Shown: positions 12,205 to 23,900, counted from the stretch's first letter. The stretch is DNA of 64,000 bases from Chlorops oryzae (GCA_020466095.1 CM035807.1:36026039-36090038); one strand, 5' to 3'. The notes: generated by a model from the letters alone, not told the origin. Numbers and translations are program-made.

Positions 12205-12280
12205 ATACCAAATATATATAGAAGCAAGGCTGCCGAGCCTGATAATAAAATACCCGATACATAACATATGTTTAAATCAG
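12205..12280. mobile_element. Two abutting family A fragments
   Basis: ACCATACCAAATATATATAG matches the left leader of family A. It runs straight into GCCGAGCCTGATAATA and AAATACCCGATACATAACAT, which is the inverted right end. The two pieces therefore face opposite ways, a deletion or rearrangement product. Confidence 0.5.
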
Positions 12281-13822
12281 GGATCGGCACAAAAAAAAAT
12301 ATTAATTTTTGATTTTTTTATCATAATCTATTCCATACTTCATAATTCTTGATTATTAAATAAAAAAAAATCACAAATTGTAAATATGAGAATTATGGTT
12401 AATAAATAATCAGTAATCAGAATCCCAAAATTGTGGATTTTTTAAAATACAAGTCATGAAGTCCGTCCAGCTTTACGGAAGTCTTTCTGTCCGTATGTGG
12501 TAAAAGACGCGGAAATTGTAATGGCTGTCGTAAACGAAATGAATTCTTACAAATGGGAATCAAAACGTTTGACATTCGAAGTATTTATTGTTTTTGCTTT
12601 TATACAAAAATAAAACAAGCCAATTAAATTTTTTCTCCGCTTGGCATTGTGCTGATTTTTCCCATCTCTTTGAGCTCAAAGCACTGCTAACTTGAAACAT
12701 TGCTACTGGTCGATGTTAAAGATTATTGAAAGCATTCTTAAAGTATAAAAATAAACCGTAGCTGATAGATTCAAAACAAGAGCTTGTTTGAAAATCGATC
12801 AAATTTCACAGAATACTTAAAACTGTGTGCTTTACTCAGCTGCTGTATTCATTATTCTGGTTTTGTAAACATCAAAAAATTCTTATTTGCGAGCTCAACA
12901 TTAGATCCTTGATTGCATTTGCTTTTATTCAAAGATATCATAAATGAAGCATCTTCAATCTAACATCCTTCCAATTTATCTACATTTTCTGGCTGCTTTT
13001 ATGTGATTAAAATCATTTGCGCTCATGGAAACATCAAAGCCGTTGGTCTTTGTAAAGATATTCCGTGATTGTGTTCGATAAGCTGGCTCATTAGTGGCTT
13101 GGTTTTGACTCAATATTAAATTTGGAGGATTCTCCGCTTCTTAACCGCATTTATTCACTGAGTGTAAAGAAATGAATCTAAATTGTCCATTTTCAGATTT
13201 ATCGCATTGTTTATTTGTGTATTTTTGATTCGCTTTCAAGCTATGTTGGCAATTTAACAATTCGTCTCACAATTTGTTTGAGCTAATACGGGTAGCTCGA
13301 TACTTTCATCCCGTAGATCATCAAATGCCGTATTTAATTTTTCCGAAAACACCGTTTTAGTGTGACGTATGGCGCGATACAGTCCAATCAGAATTAGAAA
13401 TAAACTTAAAAAAATTTGAAGGATAGCCTCTTGGGGAGCAAATATTATTAGGGCTCTTTAACCAAATTGAAATCGAAAACTTACCTCCCGAGAAATTCTC
13501 ATCAAATATGAATTTAGTGCGGTAATGCCATTCCGAATATCCTTCATGAAAGAAAATAATACAAATCCATTGAGTTGAATGCATAGAAAACTTACGGACT
13601 AAGCCCAAGTGAAATGAGAGTCCAAGCACGAGAAATCCCAGCAGCAAGCATAATCGATTTAGAATCTGAATGGGCATAGCTATTTATACTTAATAATTTA
13701 GCAAAAAAAAAAAAAACGATTTTAAACAGAAAAACAAAAAAAATATTTTATTTTTTTCTCCATAACGATGACAAATGATTATAGATCTTGATAGTTTTCA
13801 GTTTTCTGATAAGTTCGTCCTT
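12281..13822. other. Unassigned non-coding stretch
   Basis: Very AT-rich with A/T homopolymers. A 106-codon open frame on the minus strand at 13357-13677 shows a hydrophobic start but no recognisable domain, and I do not call it a gene. Confidence 0.4.
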
Positions 13823-13954
13823 ATATGCCTGCCACACGTAGATCGAAATTGCTCAATTTCAGAACAAAATTGAAATTGCCTCAATTTCAAATGTCAAATT
13901 TGTTCTGAATTTTTTTGAAATTGCTCAATGTCGATTTGCGTGTGGCAGGCATAT
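13823..13954. mobile_element. 132-bp foldback element
   Basis: ATATGCCTGCCACACG at 13823-13838 is matched exactly by its complement at 13939-13954. The arms continue imperfectly inward (GATCGAAATTGCTCAATTTC against its counterpart), so almost the whole unit could fold into one hairpin. This is typical of a short MITE; its RNA could be a source of small RNAs, which is speculation. Confidence 0.75.
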
Positions 13955-13981
13955 CAAGTTTGTGGATATACTGGCTTAGTA

Positions 13982-14520
13982 CACTGAGAAATCAAATTTG
14001 TAGTTCCAACAATTTTCGGCTTCAAGCGAAATCACTGTTGAATCAACAAGTAACTTCTTAAAGTAAAAGTAAAAAAAAATTTTGTTCTAAATACTTTCAT
14101 TTTAAGTTCTTCTTCAAAAGCTACGAGGTAAACCTAACAAGTTTCCTTTGAAGTTGTTTTAAGTTGTTTCCATCTTAGACTTATAAACGAAAGAAAACCA
14201 ATCATTCCGGAGCTCCGAGGTTCAAACCCCACAAAAAACGGGGCAGGAGAATCAAAAGTTAACAATAAACATTTGAAATTTTATTTATTCCTGACTCCCG
14301 CCGTAGATGGACTTTGTTTCGGTTTTTCTGCTTTAAAAAAAATTTACATTAAATTAACAAATTAACTTTTAATAAGGGTACCAAATTTTTATCCAAAAAG
14401 ATCATTTTTAAGTAAAGTAAAAGTGAAAACACTTTTGCTATTAAAACTTTACACTTTTGAGATCATTTAAATAAAATACAAAAACTGTCGTGTCAAATGG
14501 TTAACAGATTTTTCTCGGTG
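13982..14520. mobile_element. Tc1/mariner-type MITE with tRNA-like box B
   Basis: TIRs are CACTGAGAAATC (13982) and, inverted, CACCGAGAAAAATC (ending 14520). TA dinucleotides flank both ends (13980-13981 and 14521-14522). Length 539 bp, no ORF. An internal GAGGTTCAAACCCCAC at 14216-14231 matches a Pol III box B; the box A is not clear. It shares the TIR style CAC(T/C)GAGA with the element at 41599-42508. Confidence 0.65.
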
Positions 14521-14530
14521 TAGTTATAAC

Positions 14531-15113
14531 TAACGGTCATTACACACTTGCTTAAAGTGGCAGGTTTTCATACATTTGCTGTCATTTTATATGCTGAGCG
14601 AATTAGTTGCTGAAAAGATTTGGAGACTTAATTTCTCTTCACGACGAGTGTGTACAAATTATGCTAGCGAAAAGTTACGCTTGTGGAGAGTTTCAGTTTA
14701 AGCTGAGTGAAATATTTCATTATGTCGAGTGCAAATGAAATCTTTTCACTACCATATACAAACGTCATGAGACACAAGAAAGTATCAGTTACAAAACTGA
14801 ATATGTCATCGTCCATTTGCCAAAGATTTGTAACATAAATCCTTTTTATTTTTGACATTTATAATCACAATGGAAAGCATCTGTTCCTGTTATCCTGTTT
14901 ATGCTAGCAATAATATTTGGTTATTGTCAATAAGAAAGATTCCAAATAAAAAATAATAAAAGAAATGCTTAAATAAACAACATTGAAGTGTGTACCAGCG
15001 AAAAGTGATGATGTTCTAAAAAAAATTTTCGTAGACATTTGTCAGCTGACAAATGTGCTTTTTGACAGCTGTCAAATATTTCACTACGATTAAGCATGTG
15101 TGCACTGACCTTA
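14531..15113. mobile_element. Candidate MITE with imperfect TIRs
   Basis: The left end TAACGGTCATTACACACTTG, continuing CTTAAAGTGG, pairs with the inverted right end TAAGGTCAGTGCACACATG, continuing CTTAATCG. The match is imperfect over about 28 bp. No ORF. It contains two adjacent perfect palindromes near its right end. No target duplication is clear. Confidence 0.45.
15035..15076. repeat. Twin perfect palindromes with CAGCTG cores
   Basis: A 22-bp perfect palindrome with half-site ACATTTGTCAG (15035-15056) is followed four bases later by a 16-bp perfect palindrome with half-site TTTGACAG (15061-15076). Both centre on the E-box CAGCTG and both contain TGTCA/TGACA arms. Confidence 0.8.
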
Positions 15114-15337
15114 AGCGTAAGTTTGTTTTTGGCTCTGGAATAAGAAAAATCACACGGCCTTTAATTAAAAAAAAGCTGTGAAAAGGATCAGCATCGTTCT
15201 TTTTGGTGCATAAATGCGTCACACACTTCCAATTTAACGAAACGTTTTAAAGAAGCAACGAAATTCAGTGATTCCCGCTTAACTGGATGAAGCGAGAAAA
15301 CGAATTTTTTATTTTTTCAACAATTTCGATACATATT

Positions 15338-15347
15338 TTTATTTATT
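15338..15347 (-). promoter_or_regulatory. Polyadenylation signals behind the orphan gene
   Basis: Two overlapping AATAAA hexamers on the minus strand start about 25 bp after the stop codon at 15372. This spacing fits a short 3' UTR and supports a transcribed, compact gene. Confidence 0.5.
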
Positions 15348-15371
15348 TGAAGGACTTAAAAGGCGGCTTTA

Positions 15372-16202
15372 TCATTTTTTCCTTAGAACTTTAATTGTAT
15401 CCAGATTCTCCATTTCACTGCTCGAGCTGAACACGAAAAGGAAGCAACAAGCACAATTGATTAAGATTTTATTCTCCTCTGCGAAGGTAACCGCAGCCTT
15501 GAGTGCGCGCGTCAGCTCCTCCTGCCAAGTGTTCTCACAATTATCTTGAAATAGAATGGAAAATATCCTCGGATTTAGATGGCCTAGCACATCCGCCGTG
15601 TGTTTCTCACGCGCGACGAGTATGAGTTTTAAATATTTGCAGAATTTCATTAAGTTCTCAATGCGATTCAAGCAAATTTCTTCGCTCACATTTATGATCA
15701 TGAATTTGCATTCGAAATCGTGAATGGCCCGGACGATTTCTCTCTCGAAATACGTCGTGAAAACGTTCTGTAAGTCATCCAAGATATTGTCCTTTGAAAG
15801 ACAATCGGGAACGTACCAAGGGACTTTGCGATTTTTAAAATCATACGCCAACTTCGCTCGAATAAGTTTTTCTCTTTTGAGTTTAGCGAACTGCTCATCG
15901 AGAGTCAATATGCGTCTGCCGGAGGCCTTCGACTGCTCCTCCTCTAAGTGCAGTGAAACGCGTTCGCTCGAGCTCACCTCGCTTTTGAGCAGGCACGGCA
16001 TTTTGTAAAGCGAAATCGACGGCTCATATTCTCCGTAGTCCTTTGAAGCAAGGAATTCATGTGCCCACAATGCGTCGAATGGCTTTTTGGGAACGAAAAA
16101 TTCATGATTCTTGCTCTTAGTTGCACAAATGTTATCATCCAAAATTAGTGGCCAAATTTGCTCAAAGAATGTTTCATTGATCGTTAAATGGGTTTCAGAC
16201 AT
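15372..16202 (-). CDS. Unrecognised 276-aa intronless protein
   Basis: An uninterrupted frame of 276 codons, much the longest non-transposon frame in the window. I chose the ATG at 16202 because its context CAAAATG matches the fly consensus; an in-frame TTG lies five codons upstream but no better ATG. The protein is soluble-looking, without signal peptide or membrane span. Residues 1-75 hold an aromatic/proline-rich part (FFVPKKPFDALW at 35-46). Residues 76-95 are Ser/Glu-rich. Residues 99-126 form a basic amphipathic helix, followed by the aromatic VPWYVP at 127-132. The C-terminal half alternates hydrophobic strands and charged helices (FMIINVS, LKLILVARE, IFSILFQD, ILINCACCFLFVF), which suggests an alpha/beta fold. 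I recognise no family and no catalytic motif. GC content and codon choice stand out from the AT-rich flanks. AATAAA lies just after the stop. It may be nested in an intron of the + strand Ig gene. A retrogene or a lineage-restricted, perhaps testis-expressed gene is possible but unproven. Confidence 0.75.
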   Translation of the reverse strand: MSETHLTINETFFEQIWPLILDDNICATKSKNHEFFVPKKPFDALWAHEFLASKDYGEYEPSISLYKMPCLLKSEVSSSERVSLHLEEEQSKASGRRILTLDEQFAKLKREKLIRAKLAYDFKNRKVPWYVPDCLSKDNILDDLQNVFTTYFEREIVRAIHDFECKFMIINVSEEICLNRIENLMKFCKYLKLILVAREKHTADVLGHLNPRIFSILFQDNCENTWQEELTRALKAAVTFAEENKILINCACCFLFVFSSSSEMENLDTIKVLRKK

Positions 16203-16338
16203 TTTGATGATAAGCAAAATTATTCTTAAATGAAACGAATTTTTTATTCGAGAAATCCAAGCAATCTTAAAGTTGTGAAGTCAAGGAATAAATGCTTTTT
16301 TTCTCCAAGCTGCTCTGTTCAATTCAGTGCAAAGTAAA

Positions 16339-16858
16339 ACAAGTAAGGGTATTATAGACAGACGAGCCTGACCAACAGGCTCCAAGACTGTTAATATAAG
16401 ATATTCTGGATATTTTTAAGGCCTGATATTCCGATTTTTGTTCAATTTTGTATTTTGTGAAAACCGCCCTTTTTCCACCCTTAAATTTCCAAATTTCTTG
16501 AAGTCTTATCGGAGGCTAAAATTCCAAATTTCATTGAAATACCTTGAAAAACTCTGATTTTGGGGCAGTTGTCGGCAGATACCTTTTAAAACCGATCTGA
16601 TCCATTCCCGAACTTGTGCTTTCTCAAGTCTCCGTGAACACGCATAGTAAATTTCGTCAAGATAGCGCTTGACTCCTTCGATAAGAGGACTGTGTGCGGA
16701 CGGTCAGACGGACGGGCATGTCTTAATCGAATCTCCGGGTGACGTTGATAATTTCTATGTATGTACATTTTGGTCTATCTGGACTGGCGCTGAGTGTTAC
16801 ACACGTACGAACAAATGCAATATACACTCGACACAAAAAGTGTCGGATATAAAAACGG
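16339..16858 (-). mobile_element. DINE-1/Helentron-like element, family A
   Basis: Starts AACAAGTAAGGGTATTATAG with ACGAGCCTGACC and ends CTCGACACAAAAAGTGTCGG followed by ATATAAAA, the inverted orientation of the copy at 62824-63699. It carries the CTTGACTCCTTCGATAAGAG and GGTCAGACGGACGG blocks. Internally deleted relative to longer copies. Confidence 0.65.
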
Positions 16859-17433
16859 TTACCTTGCTTGAGGCAGTTAGAGGGCAGTCCATATCCACAT
16901 GCAACAAGAGTCATTTCGAGGCTGAAATCTTTTTTCAAACTGTAATTTTATTCACCATCTTTTTTTTTTTAATATCTGGCTTGACGAACGAAAAATCTGC
17001 CACAGGTGAAAAGAAATGCACGTTGGAGCTGGTCGAAAAAAAATTGGAGGATTTTGTCCTTATGTTCCTTTTCTCAATCGAGCGTGCAAAGCAGGATTGA
17101 GTTGGGTAGGAAGAATGGATTGCGGACCAGCTAAGTTGCAAGGAGGGACGTCAGTCTCGATACAAGTTGAGAGAAGAGGGAGAAGAGGAAGAAATTGAAG
17201 AAGAAGAAAAAAGAAATTGCCATGTTTTTGATACACTCCCGAGCTTTAATGAATGTATGGTAGATCTCTTTTAAAGACTCCGTTTTGCTGAAGAAAAGCT
17301 TTCATTTTATGATAAACGTCAAGTGGTAAGTTTAAATACATATATGGAAACAATTTCCGCTTAAGTCATCGTGAGCGGACGTGCTGCGCACACATCCACT
17401 TTCCAACACATCTATGTATTCACACACACACAC
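16859..17433. other. Unassigned non-coding stretch
   Basis: No supported gene. A purine-rich GAAGAAGAAG run lies at about 17170-17210 and a (CA)n tract at 17421-17433, which is the target of the next element. Confidence 0.4.
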
Positions 17434-17649
17434 CAGTGGCGTAACTTCACCTTGCGGGGCCCGGGAGAATGTAGAATGTATGCGGATGTATGAGGGCCCG
17501 TTCATAAATGCTCGAATTTGATTCGAAATATGTGGGGAAAAAATTAGTGCGATATTTTAAAATATCTTTCGATTGACAGAGTTACTTGACACAAATTCGT
17601 GTGGCCCGGGAGATTGTCATCCCTAACAGCCCCGATAGTTACGCCACTG
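17434..17649. mobile_element. hAT-like MITE in a (CA)n tract
   Basis: TIR CAGTGGCGTAACT at 17434 and its exact inverted copy AGTTACGCCACTG ending 17649. The inner parts GGGGC and CCCGGGAGA also pair. The flanks are ACACACAC on both sides (17426-17433 and 17650-17657), consistent with an 8-bp hAT duplication, although the surrounding CA repeat makes this less decisive. 216 bp, no ORF. Confidence 0.75.
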
Positions 17650-17657
17650 ACACACAC

Positions 17658-18815
17658 GCACGGATGTGTGCTGCTGAAACGAAGAAAGTTATTGTAAACA
17701 TGTATTGAAACTTCTAAAACTTTTCGCATCATTATACTTGTACGTTGTAATGCAGAAAAAATCGTACACTTGTTTAATCACGCACGCTCTTCGCTGAAGT
17801 TGCCGTTTCCCGAGATGCAGCAATTGTATATCTTTACTACTTTAGTACGAATTTCGACATGATACATGAAGATGAATCTATACGCAGAACTACACACGCC
17901 AATACATACATGCCATAAATTTTCGAGCAAGAGGTACGACATTAACAGCAATAATGGCGGTTGCCGAGAAAGCGGATGTAAGGCGTGAGCGGAAAACATT
18001 CAAACTTTAACAATAGCGTAATGAGAGAAAGCTTAAAAACTTACTCGAACCGACGCAATGCAATAGGAAAATGGCGGAACACGGTCTCAATGGTGGAGCA
18101 CTTAAAGCAGGACATGAAAATCTCTCGTATATGTATCAAGAAAATACAACAAACCATTATAAATGATGGCAAACTAAAACAAAACAAAAACGTCCAAATA
18201 TTCAGCGCACATGAACTTAATTGGCGAAAAGTTTTTATACATTTTACGCACGTTTCACTTTCAAATTGCGTACGCGAAACTTAGGAGAAAGGTGCCGAGA
18301 AGAATTTCGTATTTCGTTGGATGAAGGTGGCAGCATTGGTCGGAGCGCTAAAATAATTCTTTAAATTTTATGCTAAAAGCGAAATGGTAATTTTGGAATT
18401 TGGCTTCGCTTAAAATTTTTTTGATGAAAACGAAAAGTTCCATGTTCGTCAGAAAAATCAATTCTATTATAAAACTCAAAGAACTCGGGGAAAAAACTGT
18501 TCAACATTTTTTGATGTCATCTCCCTCAGTTTTTCTGTATAAAAGCTTTGAGTCCACTGTGAGTAGAACTTGAATTCGGAAAGGAATATGTTGAGAGAAA
18601 AGGATTTGAAAAGAGAGGGTGGCAAAAGGTGCCTTTTCAATAAATAGTTCACTATTTTCTTGTTTTGGATAAGTTTGAATGTTTCCTTTCGATTGCGAGC
18701 ACAAATCCGGGGTACAGCTCTCTCACTCTGATCACACAACAGAAGCTACATGCAACATGCTAATCTGTGTTTGATGCTCCATAAACTCGCATAACTATTT
18801 GTAGCATTTTAACTT
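17658..18815. other. Unassigned non-coding stretch
   Basis: AT-rich sequence with no supported gene; open frames of 60-99 codons are not domain-bearing. Confidence 0.4.
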
Positions 18816-18964
18816 TACACAGTAAAAACTAAAGTTTAAATTTAATACCAATTTTGGTCTTTATATATATCAATGCCAAAAAGGAATTAAATTAAAACCT
18901 TTTTGGTTTATATAGAGAGAGAAAGAATTGAGAATTTTTCGTATGAACTATAAAAAAATGATGC

Positions 18965-19066
18965 GTAGACCGAAAAGAAATGAGAGATATTGCCTCACAA
19001 TCTGATGTCGGCGAGTTCAATCCCCGGTCAGGCGGGCGTCATTTTTTTTTTTTTTTTTTTTTTTTT
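18965..19066 (+). repeat. tRNA-like module with poly-T tail
   Basis: Box B-like GCGAGTTCAATCCCCGG at 19010-19026 is preceded by a weak box A-like TGCGTAGACCGAAAAG at about 18962-18977. A long T run follows about 15 bp later; a T run would terminate Pol III transcription. Not a functional tRNA. Confidence 0.4.
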
Positions 19067-19373
19067 GAGGAATAAGTAGGTAATAATAATTAATTATAAT
19101 AAGAATTTAAGAGGAATAAAAAGCTTGCAACCAATCTTTTTATGAAAAAAAATAAAATAAAAAAAAAGATTCCAGCAGAACTCTCATAGGACTTCTTGAA
19201 ACAGCATGACATGACGACACACACGTTTTTAAAGATAGTATCGATACTTCAACATTATCGCTGGCAACTCTGTTTTCTCTTTCCCGAGTAAACCAATTTT
19301 TCCTTTTTCCAAGTTCAAAATTTGCTTTACCTTTTTCAAGCCCCAAATCTTCCACATTTTTTTTCGCCTGCGA

Positions 19374-19430
19374 CAGGGTTCGAACTCGGACCTTTCAGAA
19401 TGCTAAGCAAAAACGCTTCCAGCACGCTAA
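19374..19430 (-). repeat. tRNA-like module inside Tc1-like MITE
   Basis: On the minus strand: box A-like TTAGCGTGCTGGAAGC (19415-19430), then GCTTAGCATTCTGA, then box B-like GAGTTCGAACCCTG (19374-19388). The order and several bases match the module in the hAT-like MITE at 4575-4640. Confidence 0.5.
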
Positions 19431-19464
19431 CAAGCGATCTGATTCGCGCGTGCTAGATTTAATA

Positions 19465-20748
19465 TTAGGTGTAGTAAAAAGAAATCCATTATTTTTGCAT
19501 TAAATTGAGGGCTTTATTTAAGATAGTTAGAATGACCCGATTTAGGTCAAATATGCGCCGTTTTGTTCGATAACTTGTTGCCATTTTAAAGGTAATTTCA
19601 TTATGCCTCTCTCATAGAAGCCCTCGTTCCTATTAGCAAAAAATTGAGACAGTCGAATTTCAGAAGCCCCTCTTGAAGCGAATGTTTCACCAGCAAAATT
19701 GTTCGCCATGGACAGGAACCGATGGTAATCACTTGGTGCCAGGTCCGGACTATAAGGTGGATGCAGAAGAACCTCCCAACCAAACTCCCGGAGCTTCTGG
19801 CGAGTCACTATCGATGTGTGTGGCCTGGCGTTGTCCTGATGGAACACAATTCCTCTCCTATTGGCCAAAGCTGGCCGCTTATGGGCGATTGCTTCCTTCA
19901 GACGGTCCAATTGTTGACAGTAGAGTTCCGAGTTAAGAGTTTTGCCGTATGGGAGCAGCTCGAAGTAGATAATTCCCTGCCAATCCCACCAAACACACAG
20001 CAAAACCTTCCTGGCCGTCAATCCTGGCTTGGCCACCGTTTCCGCCGGTTCACCGTGTTTCGACCACGACCGTTTTCGCTTGACGTTGTCGTAAGTGACC
20101 CACTTTTCATCACCAGTCACCAACCGCTTCAGAAATGGGTCGATTTCGTTGCGGTTCAGCAGCGATTCGCAGATGGAAATTCGGTCTCTGAGGTTTTTTT
20201 GCGTTAACTCGTGTGGCAGCCATACATCGAGCTTCTTTGTGTATCCAGCCTTATTCAAATGGTTTCAAACGGTTTTTTGTGCAATCTTTAGCTCTTTTTC
20301 AATCGAAACAGTGCTAACATGACGGTCGGACTCGATAATTTCCATGATTTTATCGACATTTTCGACAATTGGCCTTCCAGTGCGTGGTGCATCCTTGACA
20401 TCGAAGTTACCGGAACGGAATCGACGAAACCAAAATTGCGCATGATTGGCTGTTACAGTATCAGGTCCATAAACGCTATTCACATTTTCAGCCGCCTGGC
20501 TTGCGTTTTCTCCCTTATCGAAGAAAAACTGTAAAATGTAGCGATTTTTCTCTTTGCTGATGTCCATCTTTGACAAGCTCTCAAACAAAACTGAATCAAT
20601 CAATCAAAAAAGTGTCAAAAAAGCTTTTTTAGTAGGAACTGTCATCTTTCTAATGCCCCCTAGCGGAACACAATCGGACTTATACAACGCGAGATGCAGA
20701 TAACGCCATCTATTGGAAAAATAATGGATTTCTTTTTACTACACCTAA
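19465..20748 (-). mobile_element. Full-length mariner transposon, copy 1
   Basis: 1284 bp with near-perfect TIRs (TTAGGTGTAGTAAAAAGAAA at the left, exact complement at the right end) and TA on both sides (19463-19464, 20749-20750). Length, TIR position and transposase type are those of mariner. The protein motifs (TGDEKW, QDNARP, YSPDLAPSDYH) suggest the mellifera subfamily, from memory. It inserted into the Tc1-like MITE 18818-20920. It is closely similar to copy 2 at 39983-41272 over its whole length, so both jumped fairly recently. Confidence 0.95.
19542..20567 (-). pseudogene. Mariner transposase, one nonsense codon
   Basis: Transposase cuts and pastes the element by a D,D34D mechanism. 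From the MDISK start (20567) the frame is full length, about 341 codons; an upstream in-frame ATG at 20603 would add 12. The N-terminal helix-turn-helix region and the linker with RTGRP are intact. A single TGA at 20265-20267 replaces the tryptophan codon TGG found in copy 2, in the motif KTVxNHLNKAG. Beyond it the frame is unbroken to YLT and stop. All three catalytic aspartates are present: TGDEKW (Asp codon at 20109-20111), HQDNARP, and SPDLAPSD, the last two 34 residues apart. The usual HLF after SPDLAPSDY is HRF here. The stop truncates the protein to the DNA-binding half, so no active enzyme is expected from this copy. Confidence 0.9.
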
Positions 20749-20922
20749 TATATCAACGTTCGAGTAAATCGAACTATAGACGCTTCGTATGTTTGTATGA
20801 TAGCGATATAATCGCGAGAACAATTTGACAATTTGTGAATTTTGTTCGTTTTTCAGATCATTTAAACCCAAAAGGTATTAAAATAAATAATTTAATTTTA
20901 AACCTGTAGTTTTTACTGTGTA

Positions 20923-23900
20923 AGAACAAACTCACAGCCTAACATGGAGCATTCATTCGGTTCTTTAATCTATTGTGGTGCCAGCAACATCAACTTCATG
21001 CAACCCAATAGCGTCGTCGTGTAAGAGCTGAGCCAAGATGTAAATTAAACGCTTGAACGGATGTGTCACAAAAACCAACAATTAATTTCTTTATTATTTT
21101 TTATGCAGATATATATTTTGTTTCCAAGCTTTCTAAGTTCAAGGAAGGGAAGGCTGTTGCTTTTCCAGCTCACATTGCTGCTTACGAAGAATGGAAGCAA
21201 TACTACACAGAGAAAAAATCAACCAGACAACTGGATAAATCAAACGGAAAAACATACAAAATGCCTTCAACAAGGAATATATTTACTTTTAACAATTTTT
21301 CTTCTTAGGAAAAATAAAGATTTTCCTTTTGAATCAACCATATTTCATGTTGAATTGACATGATTATTTTCAAAAATGGATTTAAATTTAAATTGTTGAA
21401 CTTACCACGGACATAAATGAAATGACGAGATAATTTTCAAAACAAACAAAAAATTTTTCTAAAATACTATAGGAATAGAAAAAATGTCAAAACAAATTTA
21501 TGTCACGTTCAAGAGTCATCTGCTGAAAATAGCCCCAAAAATATACATCGGAAGGACTTCATCCGATTTTGTCACTCCGTTGTCGTGATTGCTTTCGCAA
21601 TGCTTAAAAAGATCTAAGATGAATGTTAGGTATGTCTTATATGTCCTATTTTATAAAACAAATGAGAATTATAACGAACAACCATAAATTTAATTAAACA
21701 TATTTCCTTTCAAATCAACCAAAAATGTTTTTGACTCAACAATTCTTCTTTTGAAATTTTTGTTCTGCTCGAAAATCAAAAGGACTGTGAATAACAATGC
21801 GCCCTTTTAAAAAGATCATGGTTAAGTTCGCTCAGTGTATCGCATGAGAAAACACAAGCAGTTAACTCATTTTGACGACTCCCCTAGAAGAGGCGAAAGC
21901 GTCTGTATTCATTTTTCGCTATCGCTTTTATTCTAGATTTTACCGAACTGTCATCTATTTTTCTTCGAATCCTTAAATAATTAAAAATTTCTGTCACACG
22001 ATATTTTGCTCCTGCGTACCTCTTCCTAACCATAAGTACTTAAATCTGGCCTGTAACAAATGCTTTAAGAGAGTTCTTAAAAACGCATGTCCTTCGGGTC
22101 CTTTCTCTAAAAGTTTTTCTAAATCAAACTTCTTATATTAGGTAAAAATATCTCTATTTATAGTTTGTGTAGTTATAATATTGAGAATGATGAAATCGAT
22201 GAGTTTCATTCTTCAAATTTATGTTAGTTAATCACTTTCTCAAACTGGAAAATTTCAACGTAGCAACAATTAACTTCAAAAAAAGGGAACAATTAAATAA
22301 CCAAACTCCATAATCACATTCCATATTTATATCTGATCGTTTTTAAGAGTTCAACTCCTCCACCGCAATATTTAAATTTCCCCCATAACCGTGATTTGGT
22401 GCAGCAATTTTAAGAATAGCTCGACCACATTAACATAAAAAAGTTTTCGGAAAATGTATACCGACCTGAGTAAAGGACCAATTTATGTTTTGCATACATA
22501 AAGGCGTATCACCCGTTTTTAAAGCACAAAAGAATTTTTCCAGCTGTTATTTTCGAGAGAGTATCAACTGTAAAAGGGTCATAGTTAAGTTCAAGCTTTT
22601 GAGCAATGATTCTACTATCTACCCAATAAAAGAAAAATAGCAGTAAAGCGCCACTCTTGGGGCACGTTTCCGTCAATACTTAAGTACCCTGACATTGATT
22701 TCTCCTAAGAAATTTGCCTACACCCAATGCTATCGATCGCATACGTCCTTTTCCCACTCCTTTTTCTCAATTTTTTTTTCTTACGCCCTCTCCTTTTTTC
22801 ATTCTGTATGCATCGCTACGGAAAAGGTTTAAAATATCCTTGATGTGACATTCCGCACTTGGAAGCTTACATAAACCTAACATGGCGCCTCGAAGGCAAT
22901 AGTGAAGGTTGGCATCCTATTGTGATAAAAATGTCAACACGCAATTGATTACGGCAGTTCCTTTGTTGCTATTTTTGTTATTTCTCTTTCGATAATGTGA
23001 TTTTTTGAGCAGTCACGTTCGGTGTTGATTTTTATTGAAACATCGGTTTTATTTTTTGCTTTGTTGCTTTCTCCTCGAAAGAGGTCGCAAGCACGTCGAT
23101 GTGGTGTTACGAGCTGCGTGAAAAATCTTTTATAATCTTGATACGCCGAGAATGAGCTTAATTTCAAAAACATACACACATCTCGAGTTGAGAGCGCTTA
23201 ATGATATGCTTCTTTGATTGCACATTTCCTAAAAAGAAAGATTTCAAGGAAACGTCACAACACCCTCGATACCGATTTCATCTCTATGAAATATCCACAC
23301 CAGCTTCGATGTTCGGAAAATTCAGCTTTATCAAGAAGCTCTTGATCCGGTTCAGATAGAACCTTCATGTGACAAGTACTACTCCCCTCATTATTCCACT
23401 TCTAATGCATTCAACTGACCATGGGTCTATCATTGAATAGGAGCTAGTCCGCAAAATCGGCTGACCAAAGGTCAGGTTTTTTTGGGTCAAGTGTCGTTAG
23501 TTTGTCTGGTTTTAGGATAGTCAAATAAGAAATATAAAAAACCAATTTCTTATATACATTCTAAGTTGATGAAAGTGTCATTTACAGACCACCCTTAAAC
23601 CAACCCGTTTATTACCGACCGCCGGCTAGCCGAATTCGATGGAGCGAACTGTCATAATATAACCGGTAGGATTTGGACCGGTCACAGGCCAGTCCTTCTT
23701 AGGACATTGACCGGCTCATTACTGCAGGGTAATTCTGAATGTGAATCGTGATCGTTTAGAATCAAGAAATAATTAAAGGTCAGAGCAGGGGCTTGGGCTG
23801 AATTGTGTGTGTAATGTAGTATCCAAAAAGCAATGCTATGTTATGGGATTATAGTAGGGAATCACATTTCTGCATTCTATATATGTATATAAATATTATA

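Larger units (their letters stand above)
18818..20920. mobile_element. Tc1-like MITE carrying tRNA-like modules and a nested mariner
   Basis: Perfect TIRs CACAGTAAAAACTA at 18818 and inverted at 20907-20920, with the inner parts also related (TTTAAATTTAA, TAATACC..TTTTGG). TA flanks both ends (18816-18817 and 20921-20922). Without the 1284-bp mariner and its TA duplication it is about 0.82 kb. It holds two tRNA-like modules in opposite orientation (about 18965-19028 and 19374-19430) and a run of about 23 T at 19043-19065. No transposase of its own. Confidence 0.7.

Noticed and set aside
19722..20207. 161-codon plus-strand frame, and the 198-codon frame at 40240-40836
   Set aside because: They are antisense shadows of the mariner transposase.
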